Assembly: GCA_013397115.1 (NCBI GenBank)
Contig: VWZW01006824.1
Coordinates: forward strand, 124,001 to 188,000
DNA from: Edolisoma coerulescens
Lineage: Eukaryota > Chordata > Aves > Passeriformes > Campephagidae
Direction: 5' to 3'
DNA length: 64,000 nucleotides
The notes under the pieces are model-generated. The model worked only from the letters and a program-made list of their open reading frames with translations. It had not been told where the DNA came from and searched no databases. Positions 31,962 to 46,900 of this stretch are shown here, piece by piece. Position numbers and translations under genes: made by a program. The number at the start of each line of letters is the position of its first letter. Position 1 is the first letter of the stretch.

Positions 31962-34900
31962 GTGAGTATCTCCGGAGCGTGGCGGGCAGATGAGGCCGCG
32001 GCCCGGGGACGGCGGGGAGCTGGCGGACGTGGAGCCCTCAGGCCTCGCAGCGGCAGCGAGGGGCGCTGGGCGGTGAGCGGGACGTGCCCGCGGCGGTGCG
32101 GGGGACCCAGTCGCCGCGCTCCCGAGCCCCGCGGGCGGGCGGGTTTGGCTGCCGCATGGCCCAGGGGCTCCCCAGCAAGGTCACGCCGGTGCCTTGGAGC
32201 CGCGGGGAGGGTAGGAGAGTCCCCCGGCTTCCTTGCCGCAATTCTCCATCCCTTCCCGAGGAGGTGGCGGGGTAACCCGCCGCTGCGGAGCGACCGCAAA
32301 GTTTGACCCCGGCAGTGGAGCGGGACCAGTGCTCGCAGCCCTGGGAGGTGCTCTGGGAGAAGGGGAGTAGCAGGAGTCGTGTCTCAGCCCTCGCCATCAG
32401 CTGGAAGCCCTCAGTCACGGCTGACACAGCCGGTCGGTGCTGGGGACGGTCAGCTGAGGGGTTGGGAGAGGAGTGAGTCTGCCAGGGCTGTGCTTTGAAA
32501 CAGAACCGTTCCCAAGTCCCTCAAGTCGACAGCACGAGATACCTCACGTTGATGGGAGCAGAACTTTGATAGGCTTTGGGGTGAACTTACCGTTTGGGTG
32601 AACTTATACCCAAATGCTTGTTCTCTAGTGGTTTTGGAAAGCAGCGTCGTGAGCTACAAATGGTTTTTCAGTAGCTGTAAAGTACTAAATGTCCAGGTTG
32701 ATCGTGTTGTGTCACCTCTGACCCTTCCGGAACATCTCATGGAAAAGGAGCAGGTATGCCAAAAAGGCGTGCACGTTTCTTCTGAGGAGTTCAGGGCTTG
32801 GGAAGGATTTAGAAAGAGTAAATTTGATGAGGATTTTACATTTTGAAAGCACTTTCTGTCCAAAATTCTGAAACACTTTAGCGGCCTCTCCTTGCTAGTT
32901 CTCAAAATCCTTCCCTTCCTCCTCATCTTTTCTTTTATCTCTGCTTCCTTCTGTTAGCCCAGATCCTACCTCAAGTTTATTTCTTTAAAAAAGAAAAAAA
33001 TATAATTTTTTAATCTAATAGTGAGTTTATGAACCTTTTTCTTTTCCAGGTGAGTACACCTATGCTGTCATAAAACTTCTTCATTCTTTCTTTCCTCTTA
33101 CACTATGAAAAAGCTCTTAAGCACCTTATTATTAGCAATGTTCTAGCAGTAAAAGACTTGCTTTTTTATTGTAGGATGTGTCTTAATAAGTAATCTCTGG
33201 CTCCCTGTTCCTTCCTGTGACTGCACGTGTCCTTTGGCTGCTTTGTGTTGTGGGAGGCTGTACCACTGAAGTCACCCATGTCCCTACCCCTGTCACCTTC
33301 CTGCACCACCAGGCTCTTCCTAAGTGTTCTGTTGTGCCAAGCTGGAGATCCTACCTGCAAGCTGTGGGCAGGAATCACCTGTTTCTCCTCTCTTTGTTCC
33401 TCCTACGCTTCAGCTCATCCTGGGTTGTTCTTGCTTTTTCCTGGCTGCTTCGTTTGTATTGTGCCAAAGCAACAGGACTGAAGCATGTGGGCACTAATGT
33501 GTTACAGGCAGTGACTCTGTCACCAAGAATCTTACCTCTTCCTAAAGCAACAGGACAGTCCCCCTTCCAGACTTTTCAAGCACTGTAGTCCATCATCTTC
33601 CTTCTGCCTCTAAAGACCATTTGAGTTTGTTCTCTGTGTAGAAGGTATGCTTGGGGAAGGTTTCCTTGAAAAGTTGTGAAATGCTTTTCACATCCACAGA
33701 GTGTACATTTAAATTGTTTGATTTGCATAGGGCAGAAATGCAGCTGCAGATTACTGCAGCCCAAGCTCAGTAAAGGGAACTGGGAATAGAGCCTCAGACT
33801 CTTGGAGCCACTTCTGTTAGTCCTCTGTCTTGAGGAGGAGGACATCCTCCTTTTTACTGTGGCAGGACAGGCTCAATCCGACTATAATGAAGAAGGAATA
33901 GACCAAAGTGTAACAATGTGAGAGGGCAGCTTAGCAAATCATTGTGCCAAATGAAGACATAGAGCAATTAGTCTCTGCTGTCTTCATTGTCTTAACAGTA
34001 AGGAAGGACAGAAAAGTTTCAGTGAGAAATCATCTTTCTGTGTATTTGAATTTTAGGCAGAAGTGAGCCAGATTTCTAAGGTGAACATGTAATGGTTGAA
34101 TAAGTAGTGAACTAATGACTCTGCAAGAATTAAACTGCTGAAAAGATGAGCAGGGAAGAAGGGACATCTAGCTGGACTACCTTAACTCTTCCACTTCTAG
34201 TTTCTTGCTTTCTGCATGTGTGTGATTCAGCTATTTTAAAATGCTGTCCTTGAAGGATTGTGCCCCTTCAATCAACCTGTGAGAACTGAGGAACACATGA
34301 GCCTCCTACGGATGTCTTCCAGGAAGAGCAAATAAGGCTACATATACTGATGCTTTGAAAAGTTGCAGGAGAGTCTGTTTTTAAGTCATCTTCCTATGTT
34401 GCAACAGATTTTTGGGATTTTTGCTTTCCCAGTCTTATCCTTTTCAAGGTCACCTGTCAAAAGTATTGGAGTGTATTCTCTCCCATCTAGTTTCCTACAT
34501 ACTTCTCTAGAGTCTTTCTTTGAGTCACTTCTCAAAGATTTGCTTTGCATCTGGTAAGGTGAGTAGACCTTTCAGAGGGTTCTTATAGGAGATAAGAACC
34601 TAAAAGATATTTTAGGAAACGGGCTCAGTTCAAGTCTCCCTGTTCAGGTGAACCTGTTCATCGCATCTGGCTGAAAATTTGTATCCGTGCTGTTTGTGCT
34701 GCTTGGGGAATCTACAGGTACTCCCCATAAATCAAATTAATCTCATGCGGCACTTGTCTTACAGTAAATATTATGTGTATCCTGCTAGATATAAAATAAG
34801 TCACTTTTAAGGAAAACATCACTGATAGGATTTCTGACACAATAGCACAGAAACTTCTGAGCACATCCCTTTTATAAGCCAGTGTTGAGCTTTAGTCCAT

Positions 34901-37900
34901 GTTTGTTCACTTTAGAGAAATAATCTTCAGTGCCAATTTTATATGTTAATGTTGAAAATGGAGTTAACTAGGATTCAGAAGTTTAGCAGTTTGACATATG
35001 ACTGTCTCAATTGCATTTCAAAAAGATGTGAGCTCAGTTACCAGTTAAATGTGGCGTTGCCCTGGTAAATTGTGGCTTTTAGCACAAGCACAAATGTAGA
35101 ATAAAAAGTGCTTGAATTACAGGGCTTGAACACTGCTTAGAAATTCCAGTGCTGATGAACCAGTAGGTAGTTTTCCTGTGTGATGAGGCTATAACCAACT
35201 TCATTAAAGGTTTGACTGCTTTAATAATTCAAATTGTGGGTCTCTTTTTGAAGACTCATCGGTAGCTCCATTAACTTCTGCATCTGTTGTGTCTCTTCAT
35301 GGTTGCTCCTTTGCTGTCTGCTGGCCCATGATGCACCTCTTGCAGTGTTTCTTCACTGTAAAGGGGGAGGGTAGAGCAGAGGTAATTGCAGTCTTTGTGT
35401 GAGCATGTTCTGGTACTGATTCCTGGTCAGGATGAGGTAGAGGTGATGCTTGTCTGTGCTGGAAAGGCACCAACCAGAACACTGTTTGAATGAGTCTCAG
35501 CACGACTAAGTCAGTTATTTAATTATCTTGAGAGTATATGAAGGAAAAAGTTAGTAAATGTAACCTCTTAATAGAGAACCCTGTGTCCCTGCAGTGGGCT
35601 TCCTGAAGCTGGCAGGATCACAAGGTAACTTGGGCTGGCGAGACCTCAGGAGGCCCCTGTCCAGCCTCCTGCTCACAGCAGGGACAGCTCTGGGGCAGAC
35701 CAAGCGCCCAGAGCTTGAAAACCTCCATGGATGGAGACATCTTAGCCTTTTGGGGCAGCCTGTGCTACTGCTTGAATGTCCTCGTGGTGGAAAAGATTTT
35801 CTGTACATCCAATCTGAACCTCTCCTTTTTTAACTTATGCCCATTGTCTCTTGTCCTCCCACTACATGGAGAGCCTGGATCCACCTTCGCAATCCCCTCC
35901 CTGGAGACATGTAGCTGTGGGTGCCCCGGAGCCTTCTCTACCTCAGGCTGACCAAGCCTGGCTCCCACAGCCTCTCCTGCAGTCCCAAATGCAAGTGCTC
36001 CAGCCCCGACTGCCCTGGAGGCCTTGCTCCAGGTGTTCCACAGCTTTCTTGATTTGTCTTGGTATCTGAACAAGACCAGTCAGTCTTGGAAAGTATTCCC
36101 TCCAGCGTTTTTGTTTTCTGAGATGATTAATGCTACTTTCATACAGTGTTTACTCTTGAATTTTAAACCGGGGAGGTGTAGTGGGGCCTGCTTTGGCATT
36201 CTAGGAGGCACCTCATAGCACAGTGTTTTCTTTGGGAGAACATAAAGTCTCCCTTCTAGTTTTGTCTCTTTTTTTTCCTCTATACCAGATATTTCCACCA
36301 TTTGATAACTAGAATTTCTGCCAATATTTAATATGAGCAACACTTCTTACTCTTCTTTGAGGGTGAGAGTAATGATTTAAAAAGGCAAAGATTGATGATG
36401 ACTGCTACTTACTTAGGATCAACCAGCTTTTTGTGGTGACCTATGAAGTAAAAAGAATCACAATAAAAAAAAGTGCCAAGCAATTCCCCACTGAGCTTTC
36501 TGCTGAAGGAAATACATCTTGCTGAGAGCCCCAAGACACACACCATACTCCTCAGATCTCTGAGCAGCTATTACTTGCTCCCTTTTTCCTATCATGGGCA
36601 TCCGAATTATTGAGCATCCTCCTGCCACCCGGGGACAACTTGTGCTAAAGTCTGAGTGTACCTGTGATAATTTTTTGTTTTTCAAACCTAGATTCTTAAG
36701 GAAACAAGTCTTGTTCAAATGTGGTGAAGTTGGTTTGTTACCATTATAAATTCATGAAAGTTAGCTGGTAAGGTGGTCCTGTTTGGGTGATCCAAATGAG
36801 TGTGCCTGTTGAGAGAGAAGCCCAGCGGGGGTAAAGCAGCACTTCCAGAACTTCCCCTCAGCTGTGGCCTGCTTGTTTCTGTGCCGGGAGTTTGAGCATG
36901 CTCTTCTGTAGGGAGGTAACAGCAGGGGTGGGAGTGCCTGTGCAAGTTAGCAGGTGCTGGGCACGTTTTCCTGCTGGAGGGACTGGCAGGAAGGTGAATG
37001 TGTGCCAGAGAGAAGAGGGCTGCAGTAACCAGAGAACCTGACTTGCTTAGCACTTGGCAGAAGCTTGGCCATACAGACCAAGGGTGGGTTTTAAACTTGA
37101 ACAGCTCTTGACAGAAGTTTCTCACTCTCCCTCACCCTCAACTCTGATTTGATGGCATAAGTTTATGACCAAGTCTAAAGTATGCTGAACTGGGGAGCCA
37201 CACTAGGTTAAAACTGCTTTAGTTTTGTTTTTTACCCACAGGGTTTGGTCTGAGTTGGTTTCCTGGTCCCATTCATTGTGTTACTACAGATGTGCTGACA
37301 AAAAGGATGAAGTGGTGTGCAACAGGATTGGAGCACTAACGGTTAAGAGCAGGGTGGGACTGCTGCTTGGAGTGATAGTGCTCATTATCATTGAAGTGCT
37401 CACTGACCCAGAACCCTAGTAAATAGTGTCCTGTTTCCTAGAATATGGCTGTAGCTATATATAGAATATCATCTTTATAGAGTGTACCTGGTATCACTGT
37501 CAACGAACTGTACCCCTCTTTCCAGTCTGGACTGAGAGTCTCCCCTTGCTGCAGAACACAGCTCATTGTGGATGCTGTTACTGCACTTTCTTTGTGCTCT
37601 GCTATGAGGTTACGTGCACAACAGTGTTCCAGTGACCTAGAAGTGCAGGTTAGTGTAAGTAAAGTTACAGCTGTATTTATTTATTTATTTTTGATGGCAG
37701 GGATGATTCCTGTAGCAATTAGTTTTTGTTCTAACCTGCATATTCCTATGTCGTTTGATCTTTATTGGAAAAGAGAAAGTTCTCTTCTGGCAGTAAAACC
37801 AGGTGATGCTTGTCTGAAGTGTTGATGAGGAGTGCACCAAAGCATTTTGAGAAGGCTGCCCCCATCCCTGAGTATAGGGGGTTGGAGGGTTTTTTTTTGT

Positions 37901-40900
37901 CCTCAGTTTCTTCATTTCAGTGCATGATAAGAAGGTACATTTTCTTGGTGAATTAGCTGTTTTATTTAAGTATTCCGTGTTAAGTATACTGTGATATTCT
38001 GGCTACTTGTAAAATCTGTTTCTTCTACCCTAAGAAGTCCTAACAAGTAACCATAGCTTGGTCCAGGGAGGTGATTTTTGCCTCTAAATAAACGGATCTG
38101 GACACTGAATTGTATCACAGACTTTTAAGTTAAGCAGCTTAAAACTCTGTTTAAATCAATCTGTATGGAAACTGAAGCTGCCCTGCTTTTTAGTTTGCCA
38201 CATTGACTGTTGTGGGCATTTTCAGATGTCTTGGTGCTTCCTACTAGGGAAAGAAAGATTAGGTTGATGGGAGAACACAGTGACTTGATGGATAAATGCC
38301 TTGGCATCTTCCCTGCCCTGCTCAGCCAGCAAAAATGAGTATAGAAGAGGAGTAATTGCAGTTCAAGTGCATGGTGGCTGGGGAGGGAAGAGAGGATAAT
38401 TTGCTGTAGGATCTGATTTTGTTGGATGAAGAGCTGCTGGGGGTTGTAGAGGTTTAAGGGTTCTTCATCACTGCTGTTAGACCTTCACAACAGCAGCAGA
38501 GATTCACTCATAGGATCGGGCTGGTAGAAGAGCAATTAAAGAATGCAGCTATAATTTGTAAGGAATATATGTGGGAAGACATTAGTTGTTGCTTTCATTA
38601 CTTTGAACTTGAGGATTGTCCTCATCTTACTGGAAAAACTGCACAGCTGCTGTCAGGCAGGAGAGGAATAAACCCACAGATTTTTTTTCTTAATATCATT
38701 AGCAGAGATGCATACTTTGGTCTTGTAATTTTTAACGTATTATGAGGGAGGTCATAGATTTCAGTGGTGTTTGGGAAAGCATAGGTTTTCCTTTGCACAG
38801 GGAGGAATATGGTACCTTATTTCTCCATCTTCCTGCTGTGGACAGAAGAGAGGAATAACAGTTTGTTTGTTGTGAAGTGAAGTGAGGACTCTGGGCCATC
38901 ATTTCTCGTGATTCCATACAGGATGGAGGGCTGGTGGCTTTGTTTGTGTGTGCCTGCTGAGCGCTTGTGTTGTTACACTGGACAAGGTATTGCAGGAAGC
39001 ATTACAGCTGTACTGGGGTCATCACCAGCTGCCACTTGTGCAGCCCTGCTCCGAGTCCTGCCTTTGGGCCACGTTTCTAGACTTGTCTGCCCACTGTTGC
39101 TCTTCCCATTTAAATTTAAGATGAATTTTTGATTGTAAAGTTGGGAACTTCCCAGATGACCAGATGAGGGGGGAAATGGCTTAAACAGTGTTCTGAAGCT
39201 GAGTATTTAAATTCTTCTGAGTTAAATCAGCGCTTGTTCAGATCAATGTAATGCTGTGAGTTGGGGTGGAATAAACTTTTTTTGAGTAACATTAGGCCTG
39301 CTTTCTCTTCTTTCTGTATTCCAGTAGGACTTTTCTTGGATTATTCACACTGGCTTCTACACTCAAGGGATTATCATAAGGACCCAGAAGGCTGAGGAGT
39401 CTCTGAATCTCTTGGGATTGTTACAGAGCTGTGGGTGACAGACTGAATTTCACTGATGGGACTCAGATCAGAGATACCCTTGAGGTACTTAGGAGTCCTG
39501 CTGGAGTTAAACTCTCTTCCATCTTCAGGAAAAAGGAAGATAATATTTCTGAAAGTACTTACGATGTCCCTAATACATCAGCAGTCTATTTCTCATCTTT
39601 TAATTTCATTGTTTTTGGTGCTGAAAGTGTCCTCTAGTGTTCAGCCTGATTGAACAGTTTTCTGCTTTGTCTAGTGGTGGTATGTGTAAAGCTGATTTTT
39701 ATTTTATTTCTCCCCCTCCTCTCCTCTGATGCATGAGTCTGTGGGCCCTGCCGGTGGTACAGCTGACTTATCTCAGAGCTACTCTCTGGCTGTTAGAAAA
39801 TGAGAAATTAAGTCTGAGTATGGAACCTTTAAGACTGATTCTGCCAGAGTAGTGTGGGGAATATTTCTTGAACTGCTTAAAGGAACGTCCGGCAGGGAAT
39901 AGTCTTTTTGTTTGTAGAACGGTAAAACAGACTTTTTGGGCATCAAACATTTTTATTTCAGACTTTGGTGTTTCATGATGCCTTGATTTAATGAGGCCTT
40001 GAGAGTTGTTTGTATTTGATCAGGCTACAGCCAAGGGCAGTTTGTTTGGAGCCAGCCTGTTCTCGGCCCCCTGGACCCCCTGGTAGTCTGTGCTATGTTA
40101 TTTAGCACATCTTAACTTCTCTACATGTGAAGAATAAATGAATTTTTGATAAATCTGTTGGGAAGACCATTTTCTCCCTTTGTTTTATGATAGTACTGTA
40201 AATTGTGCCTCTGTCTGTTGCAGTGAAATTCTCCTGGTAATTTGATTTGCCATGTCCTGTGTTGGTCTCGCCATGATGTGAAGAAAGCATGTGGATATTG
40301 CTGTGTGTCAAACAGCTGTGACTGTGTGATAATCTTTTTTTAACCCAAACAAGCCTTGACAGCTTTGGTTCCTGGTAGTACTGGTTTTGGCAGGGCCTTT
40401 GGGCATTCCTGCTCTTAATTCAAGGTACACTTGAGCTGTTCGGAGGGGTCTTTAGGGCAGATTTTCCAAACTAGCCTAATTATAACTGAAACTGGAAATG
40501 CTAATCCTCTGTACCTATGGAGAGGGGGAGAAGGAAGGATGGGATAAGACTTCTGGCTGTTGAAGTTGTCTGTCTTGAAGAAGTGCAAATACTTGTCGAT
40601 GACAATGCCATGACCCAAGTTCTGAGCAGAGAGACTTGATCCAGCCAGATGTTCCCAGGAAAAAGCCGATCTGTTGGTAAGAATAGTGTCCAAAGGATTT
40701 AAGCCACATTTGTAAGTATTAAAGAAAGACCCAGACCCACCAAAAGTGTATAAAAACATGAAAACTGTAGCAGCTCTTTAGAGATCAAACATGCTGCTAC
40801 AGCTACTAGTAAAATAAAGGAAATATTATTTCAATTTTAAGAAAAAGGTGAGATTTATAAATTGGTTAATGGTTGTAAATTAAATTATTAAAATATGCAG

Positions 40901-43900
40901 AGTAAACTTGCAATAAAAATCTAGATGGTGTTTCAGTTTGTCTTAATACAGGTAGGTGTAATGTTGAACATATATGTGAAATCTTTAACTAGAAAAGAAG
41001 TGATAAAATCCTTAATATGCATTCTTGACATGCATTTGAATTATTACAGCAGGCCTTAATTTAGAAGCATGTCACATAGATTATACCAGGGCATGAATGT
41101 CTGGCAGGTTTTCCACCCAGCTTGAACATACCCTGACTATTTAATTTAGAGATATATTTTGTTTTGAGGTAAATGGTAGGAGATATGGGGCTCGGGGCAA
41201 GGACAGCTGTAGGGTTTTGTGGCTTGCTCTGACTTCAGCTGAAGTACTCGTTTTCTGGTTTTGATATCAAAGACTAAAATAATCTCTAACACTTGAAAGT
41301 ACTGAGAAAAATATTTCCAGTGTGTTTCTAATGAAGATATCAAGTGCTTGGTGATGCTGCTTGTGCTACTACAGACTATTTTGGTAGCTTCCATCATAAG
41401 TGGCCAGTCAGAAGTCAGCACTAAAAAATGTGCTGTGTCTACCTGTAATGTGGTCAGAATTTGAGGATACTCATTCAAGATCAGTTAAAATTCTGTACTC
41501 TTTGATTAAAGATGGTTACAAAAATGTATCTTCTGTCCTGTATAACTGATTCTGTTAATTCCTGAAATAATTCTTTGAGAACTGCTGTGCTGGAGCATTA
41601 GGTGATGTGGGTCAAGAGTGTTTTGTCTTCAGGAAGGACAGATCCAAAAGACATGAAGATCTTTGGGCCTTTAAGGACTCAGCTGCAGGAAATTTTTTGT
41701 GTATAACTGGAAATGCTGTTGAATATACGGATTTCAGATTTTGGTATTAAAGCAGCATGATTCACCTGGTTTCCCTGCTTTATTGTTAAATGCTGAAGCA
41801 CAGTGCCAAAATTATTCTATTTTCAAACTTCTTTTGGACATGCTGGTATACTACACAAAACAAGTGATGATGAAGTCCAATCTATAGTAGTTGCAAAGTG
41901 GAATGCTGGGGCTGTGTTGGCTTGTGCAGCCTGAGTAACACACAAATGTTGAGTTAATAACCGGTAACTGTGTAGTCAAATGGCAGATCTTTTGATGGCA
42001 TTGTCTTTTCTTGCTTAATATGCCTCAAAGATTCAGAAAATGTTTTCTCTGAGTGAGGACAGTCCCCACCCTCCCCCACCTTCCAAAAGAAGCAGTGGGT
42101 TGAGCAAGGCTGGTGATGTTTGCCGTGGGATTTGGTGGGAAGAAGGAGCTGGAGTGGGTGAACTCAAGGCACATGGCAATTCCCAAAGGCAAGACGTAAT
42201 GCCATGTGGGAACAGTTTGGCAGAGTGTCCGGGATGCTGCTTTGGGCTATGGAGGTGACTTGGTAGGACTTCAAAAACAAGCAACTAAATGTTTGTCAGG
42301 AATAACATCAGGGTGATGGAATGGGCTACATAACCTTTTGAGGTCCTTTCTAGCCTTACGATTTAATCTTCAGGTGGCATGTGTTAATCCATTGCTATGG
42401 AGCCTTGTCCTTGGCCATTCCAGAAGGTAATGAGAGTGTGATGAGGTCTGATCTGACTGCTGAAAGGGAGACTGCAGTCTGGAAAACTGCATTCACATTA
42501 TTCTTTTCTACAGTTTATGTTTAGTAAAGGTCTGCTAAATCCCCAGATTTTTCCATATATGGTTCATAAAACGGATACTGATTAATAGTCAGCTGAACAT
42601 CATGTGAATTTTTCTGACACAGAACTAGAAAGGACTCTGTCTTTAGGTCTTGAGATTTAAATTTGAAATCAAATTGGTTTTTTGTTTCTATAAAAATATT
42701 TAGGCCTCACAAGCAGTTTTAACCTTGGAAGTTATAAATTTGCTCAGATGCTTGCTCCTAACCAATCCATTAGTTCTTAATACCGGAAAGGAGGTTACTG
42801 GTTAACTGGGAGTACCTGGGAGTGCTCAGTGGGGCAGTGATAGCAGCGGATCTGTTCAGAGGCACTTTGGGCCTGCTGGAACAGAGCTCCACAGATCAGC
42901 TGGAGGTGGGCCAGGGAGCTGCATCTCTTCAGCCAGGCTGGATTTCCTCTAGAACTGTTGGTGTTTGACGGGGCTCAAAAGCTTTAAGCTGCACCTTTCC
43001 TGGAGAGGACAGTTCTTGTAGTAGTGTATCCATCTGCTTCCCTTCTTCTGTACTAATAACATTTGCTATATCTGGACTGGTTGGATTGGTCATAGGTTTC
43101 TTCTTCCCCTGAACACAGAACAGAGTAACTTCCCATATTCCAGGGGTACCATGTGTTTTGGTAGTGGACTCAGGTGTTGTAGCCAACAGCCCATCTGGAT
43201 GAGCCACTCCTGAGCTGAGGAGAACCACCAGCAGAAGACTGCAGGAGAGTTGCATGTTGCTAAGCCAGAAATTATTTGAATATTCTCTAGTTGAAAAGTA
43301 AGTTTATCTCAGAACAGTATTGCCTGTTTGTTTCTGATAGAGAATGGGGAGCAGCTAATGAGACTCCTGTAAACGATTGGCAGTGATGCACTGAGTACCC
43401 ATTTAATTATCATGAATGGAGGATATAATTCTCCCTGACTGGTGTTCAGCCTTCTGCTGTTACTGTGCTTTCAGAGTAAGGTTTGCATTTAATTTCAAGA
43501 TAGAGAATTGAAAATAATTTCTAAGATGCAGCTTGCAATTAGGATCGTACCCAGATGTAATCAAAGCTTGCCCATACCATGTGGTGTCCTTTCAAACCTC
43601 TTAATTATGAAAAGCTGTTTAAAACTTTTGGGTATGTCATGTTTGTGCATAGATGTGTGTTTTGGGTGATGCTGACGTGATTGGGAGTTTATAAAACGAA
43701 TGGGATTGCAAAAAACATTACAATTACTGAATGACCACAATAATTTACATAGCAATAATTTTGCTTTAAGGCTTATGTTTTGGAAGGCCTTGGCTATCTG
43801 GGCATAGATCTTAGTATTAGGACTTGGAGAGCACATGTTGAAAATGCTGAACTCCACTTTATCTGTCATAGCTAACTTGCTACAAAAACAGTATGAGGGA

Positions 43901-46900
43901 TTACTTGTGCTTTATTTCTGCCACCTCTGATGGTTCCATCTAATGGATTTGCTCTTTATCCATCTGCTGCTTAGCAATGAAGACAGTATCTCAAAATCCC
44001 AGTAACTGACTCCTCTTTAATGATCATTCCTCTGTGTCAGAGTCATTCCAGCCTTACTGAGCATAAAGCTCAGCATTTGCCACTGTGTAAGGGGTAATTT
44101 GAGGCAGGGATTGAGAGGAAGGGGTTCTGTAGGGAACACCAAAAATGAGCAAGATATCTGAGTTTTACATTCCAAGCTATTAGTGGAGGTTGGAGACAGC
44201 AGGAAACTTGTAGAGCTGAAAGTCAGGATTTAGATGCTGCAGTTGTTGCCCTCTTGATGCAAAGTGGATTGGCCTTTCCAGAGGGAAATGTGTGTCACTG
44301 CTCTCCAGCTCCGCAGGCAGTGAAGAGGGCACATTTTATCTGCATTGCAAGTGTGGCACTGAACTGATTGTAATTTCCTTCCTTTGAATTGGATTCTCTT
44401 CGCTTGTCTGGGAGATCCTGTGCAGTGTCCAGGGAGGGCTGGTATCTGCTTGCCTGACCTGATCAGGCTTCTGCAGGGCTGACTTGAAGAGCAGAACTTT
44501 CTGAAACTGATTTGATGGTACCCATCTGAAGCTGATCTCAATGCTCAGATTTCTGCATTTTCCATAATTCTGGAAATGCTTTTCATAGTGCAAAAGCTGT
44601 TAAGTAAAATAATGTTCACTTGTTTTAACATCTGTTGTCTGCAGTTTCCAGCCCTTTAACACAAGGGAAGGTTTTACCAAGTCAGGAACTGTAATATAGC
44701 AAATTACTGCTGGTGTTACTATACATTCGTCACCACTGAGACCCGATAGTGTGCGCTCCCATCAGGGTGGGTTTGAAAGAGGAAAAAAGGGCATAGTTCA
44801 GGGGGTTTTGTTGTTGTTCAGAAAATAATTCTGTTGCTTCTCCTTGCTCAGTCTCAAAACGTTGTGGGAATTATCGTGGCAAGTTCAGTTGCAAACCTCT
44901 CACATCCCTCTTAGGGCCATAGACCTAAGAACTGGTAGCCCTTCTGTGTGCTTCCCCAAAGTTCCTGGTTGTGGGTAGTGAGGGAGCAGAGCTTTATGTT
45001 TTGGTGTCTTTCTTTAAGGGAGAGGGCTCTCAACGGCTGAGATGGTTGGAGGGCAATCTTGAAGTTTTTGTGCACTTGTACCTTTAAGATTGCCTCAGTT
45101 TTGAAAAAACTGTCTGAGGGATGGTGTAAAGACTGGAGGAGATATACAGATGGATTATGCATTTGATCTTAAATGTTTTGCCTTTCACTTGGTCTCAGGT
45201 CAGCTGCAAAGCTGACATATTGTCAGCCAGTGCAGTAAATGTGGTACTGTATGGATGTGCCAGGGTATTCCATAAAAGTATTACTTTTTTACTGTTTGCT
45301 ATTAGAAATTTTCTTTTGAAGGTATTCCTTAACATATGAAAATATATCAATGTCTTGAATCACCACACGTATTAAGTATCCATTTATTATTTCCTGCGCA
45401 TGCCTTTTTTATAGCTAATAAATTCTTATTACTATTACTAAACCAGAATTTTTTTATACTGAAAATAGTGTCAGGGTTATCTATGGAGCTACACCGTCAG
45501 CTCCTGGAAGGTAAACAAGGTAAAGGTGACTAGAGTTTTTGTGCTTTTCTTCGTTGGGCAGCATCTATTTAGAGGCTATTTTTCTCTTTCTTGTCTTTAG
45601 TAAAATTCCAGATAACTAGTAGGTCAAGATGGCAAGTTAAAGAACAGCATAGTCAGTGTTTTTAAAAAATGACTATGGAAAATGCAGCTGAGCTTTTCTG
45701 AGCTAGTCCTAAGGCTGTATATTTATTGCCAGCTATTCTTGCTTGAATTGGAAAATACAGGTTGTTTGGTACATAGTTTCCAGGTTGCTCTCCTGGCTTA
45801 AATTTTTGAGTTCTGTGGCACAGATCCAGGCATATTGCTGATCCTGAATGACCAGACCCCGTTTCTGAGGCATTTAGCTCACGTTCTTATTCCAGATTGT
45901 TAAGGAGAGGGAGAGCGGAGACTCCAGGGGAGGCAGTGGAATGTTGGAAGCCTGAATAGTGTAAGAGATTTGTATTTCCCTCTCTGTAGATTAAACCACA
46001 GATTAAGAACATAAAAACTTCCCTTAGGAGAGCTTTTACCTTTGGGGCACATAATTTTAAAATTTTGGGACAAAGAAACTAACTTCCATGAAACTGGAGG
46101 AAGAAAATGAGTTTGAATGAAGCTGAATAGCAGGGTACTTCTACCCTTATCCAAGGAGGAGGATTGTCAGCTCTGATCAAACTTGGAAAGAGTTGCTTTT
46201 GGTGCTTGCATTTTGAGGATGATTATTATGACTTGCTTCTAATAGAGGAGAAGGAGGGAAGGTGGGATTAAGAAGAACCATGTTCTGTGTCCCCATTTCT
46301 CAACATACTTCTCAGCTGAGGTGAGAACACAAAAGGAACAGAGCAGGATTTTTTTGTGGAGGGGGTTTGTATTCAGGTGGTGATTGCTTTGCTTTAATAT
46401 CTGCTTGCAGAAGTGTAGTTTTGTTTTTTTTTTTAACTGGTGATGAAATACTTGTTTCTGTGGCTTTGATCTACAGCTATAATTTGATTAAACTGCAGGT
46501 CAAGGAAATTAGCTTGACTTCAGCTGCCTGTAAAAGGAATAATAAAATTTAAACTAGTTAGCACATAAAATTGACAATAAGATGGTTCTGTTAAAGGTAT
46601 TTTTCATTGGCATATGTGAGGAGTGTCCTTTCAAGGCACATGGAACATTTAATTCCATGACCCACAGCCTGAAGATCTCTTGTTACCTCAGTAAGAGCTG
46701 ACATCACCCAAACCTGCCAGCTCCCAAAGCAAGCAATTCCAGAATTTTGTGCAAACTATGGTCATTTAAATTAGGTGGCAACACTTGAAAGTTTGGAAAA
46801 TTAAGAACTTGTTCTATAGAGGTAAAGCTGTTTAAGCTGTTAAACAGTACATGTCTGATGCACGAATAGGTAGTGTTTATACACTAATTAATAAGTAAAA

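Larger units (their letters stand above)
31488..32330 (+). promoter_or_regulatory. SMG7: CpG-island promoter of SMG7
   Basis: This is the strongest CpG-dense block in the window, spanning the first exon of SMG7 and the start of intron 1. Upstream of the exon it carries two X-box-like GTTGCCATGG motifs, two CCGGAAG ETS-type sites (31689-31697 CCGGAAGTG; 31719-31727 CCGGAAGCG) and a GGGGGCGGGG Sp1-type box at about 31703-31712. No TATA box is seen. This is typical of a ubiquitously expressed housekeeping gene. The transcription start is not determined. Confidence 0.85.

Noticed and set aside
31407..32306. 299-codon plus ORF and other long ORFs in the SMG7 CpG island
   Set aside because: Arg/Gly/Pro-rich translations typical of GC-rich promoter DNA. 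They cross the exon 1 donor and the N and disagree with the SMG7 frame.
34578..34600. Perfect 9-bp inverted repeat GGTTCTTAT / ATAAGAACC with a 5-nt loop
   Set aside because: Stem too short for a microRNA precursor, and such hairpins are expected by chance in 64 kb.
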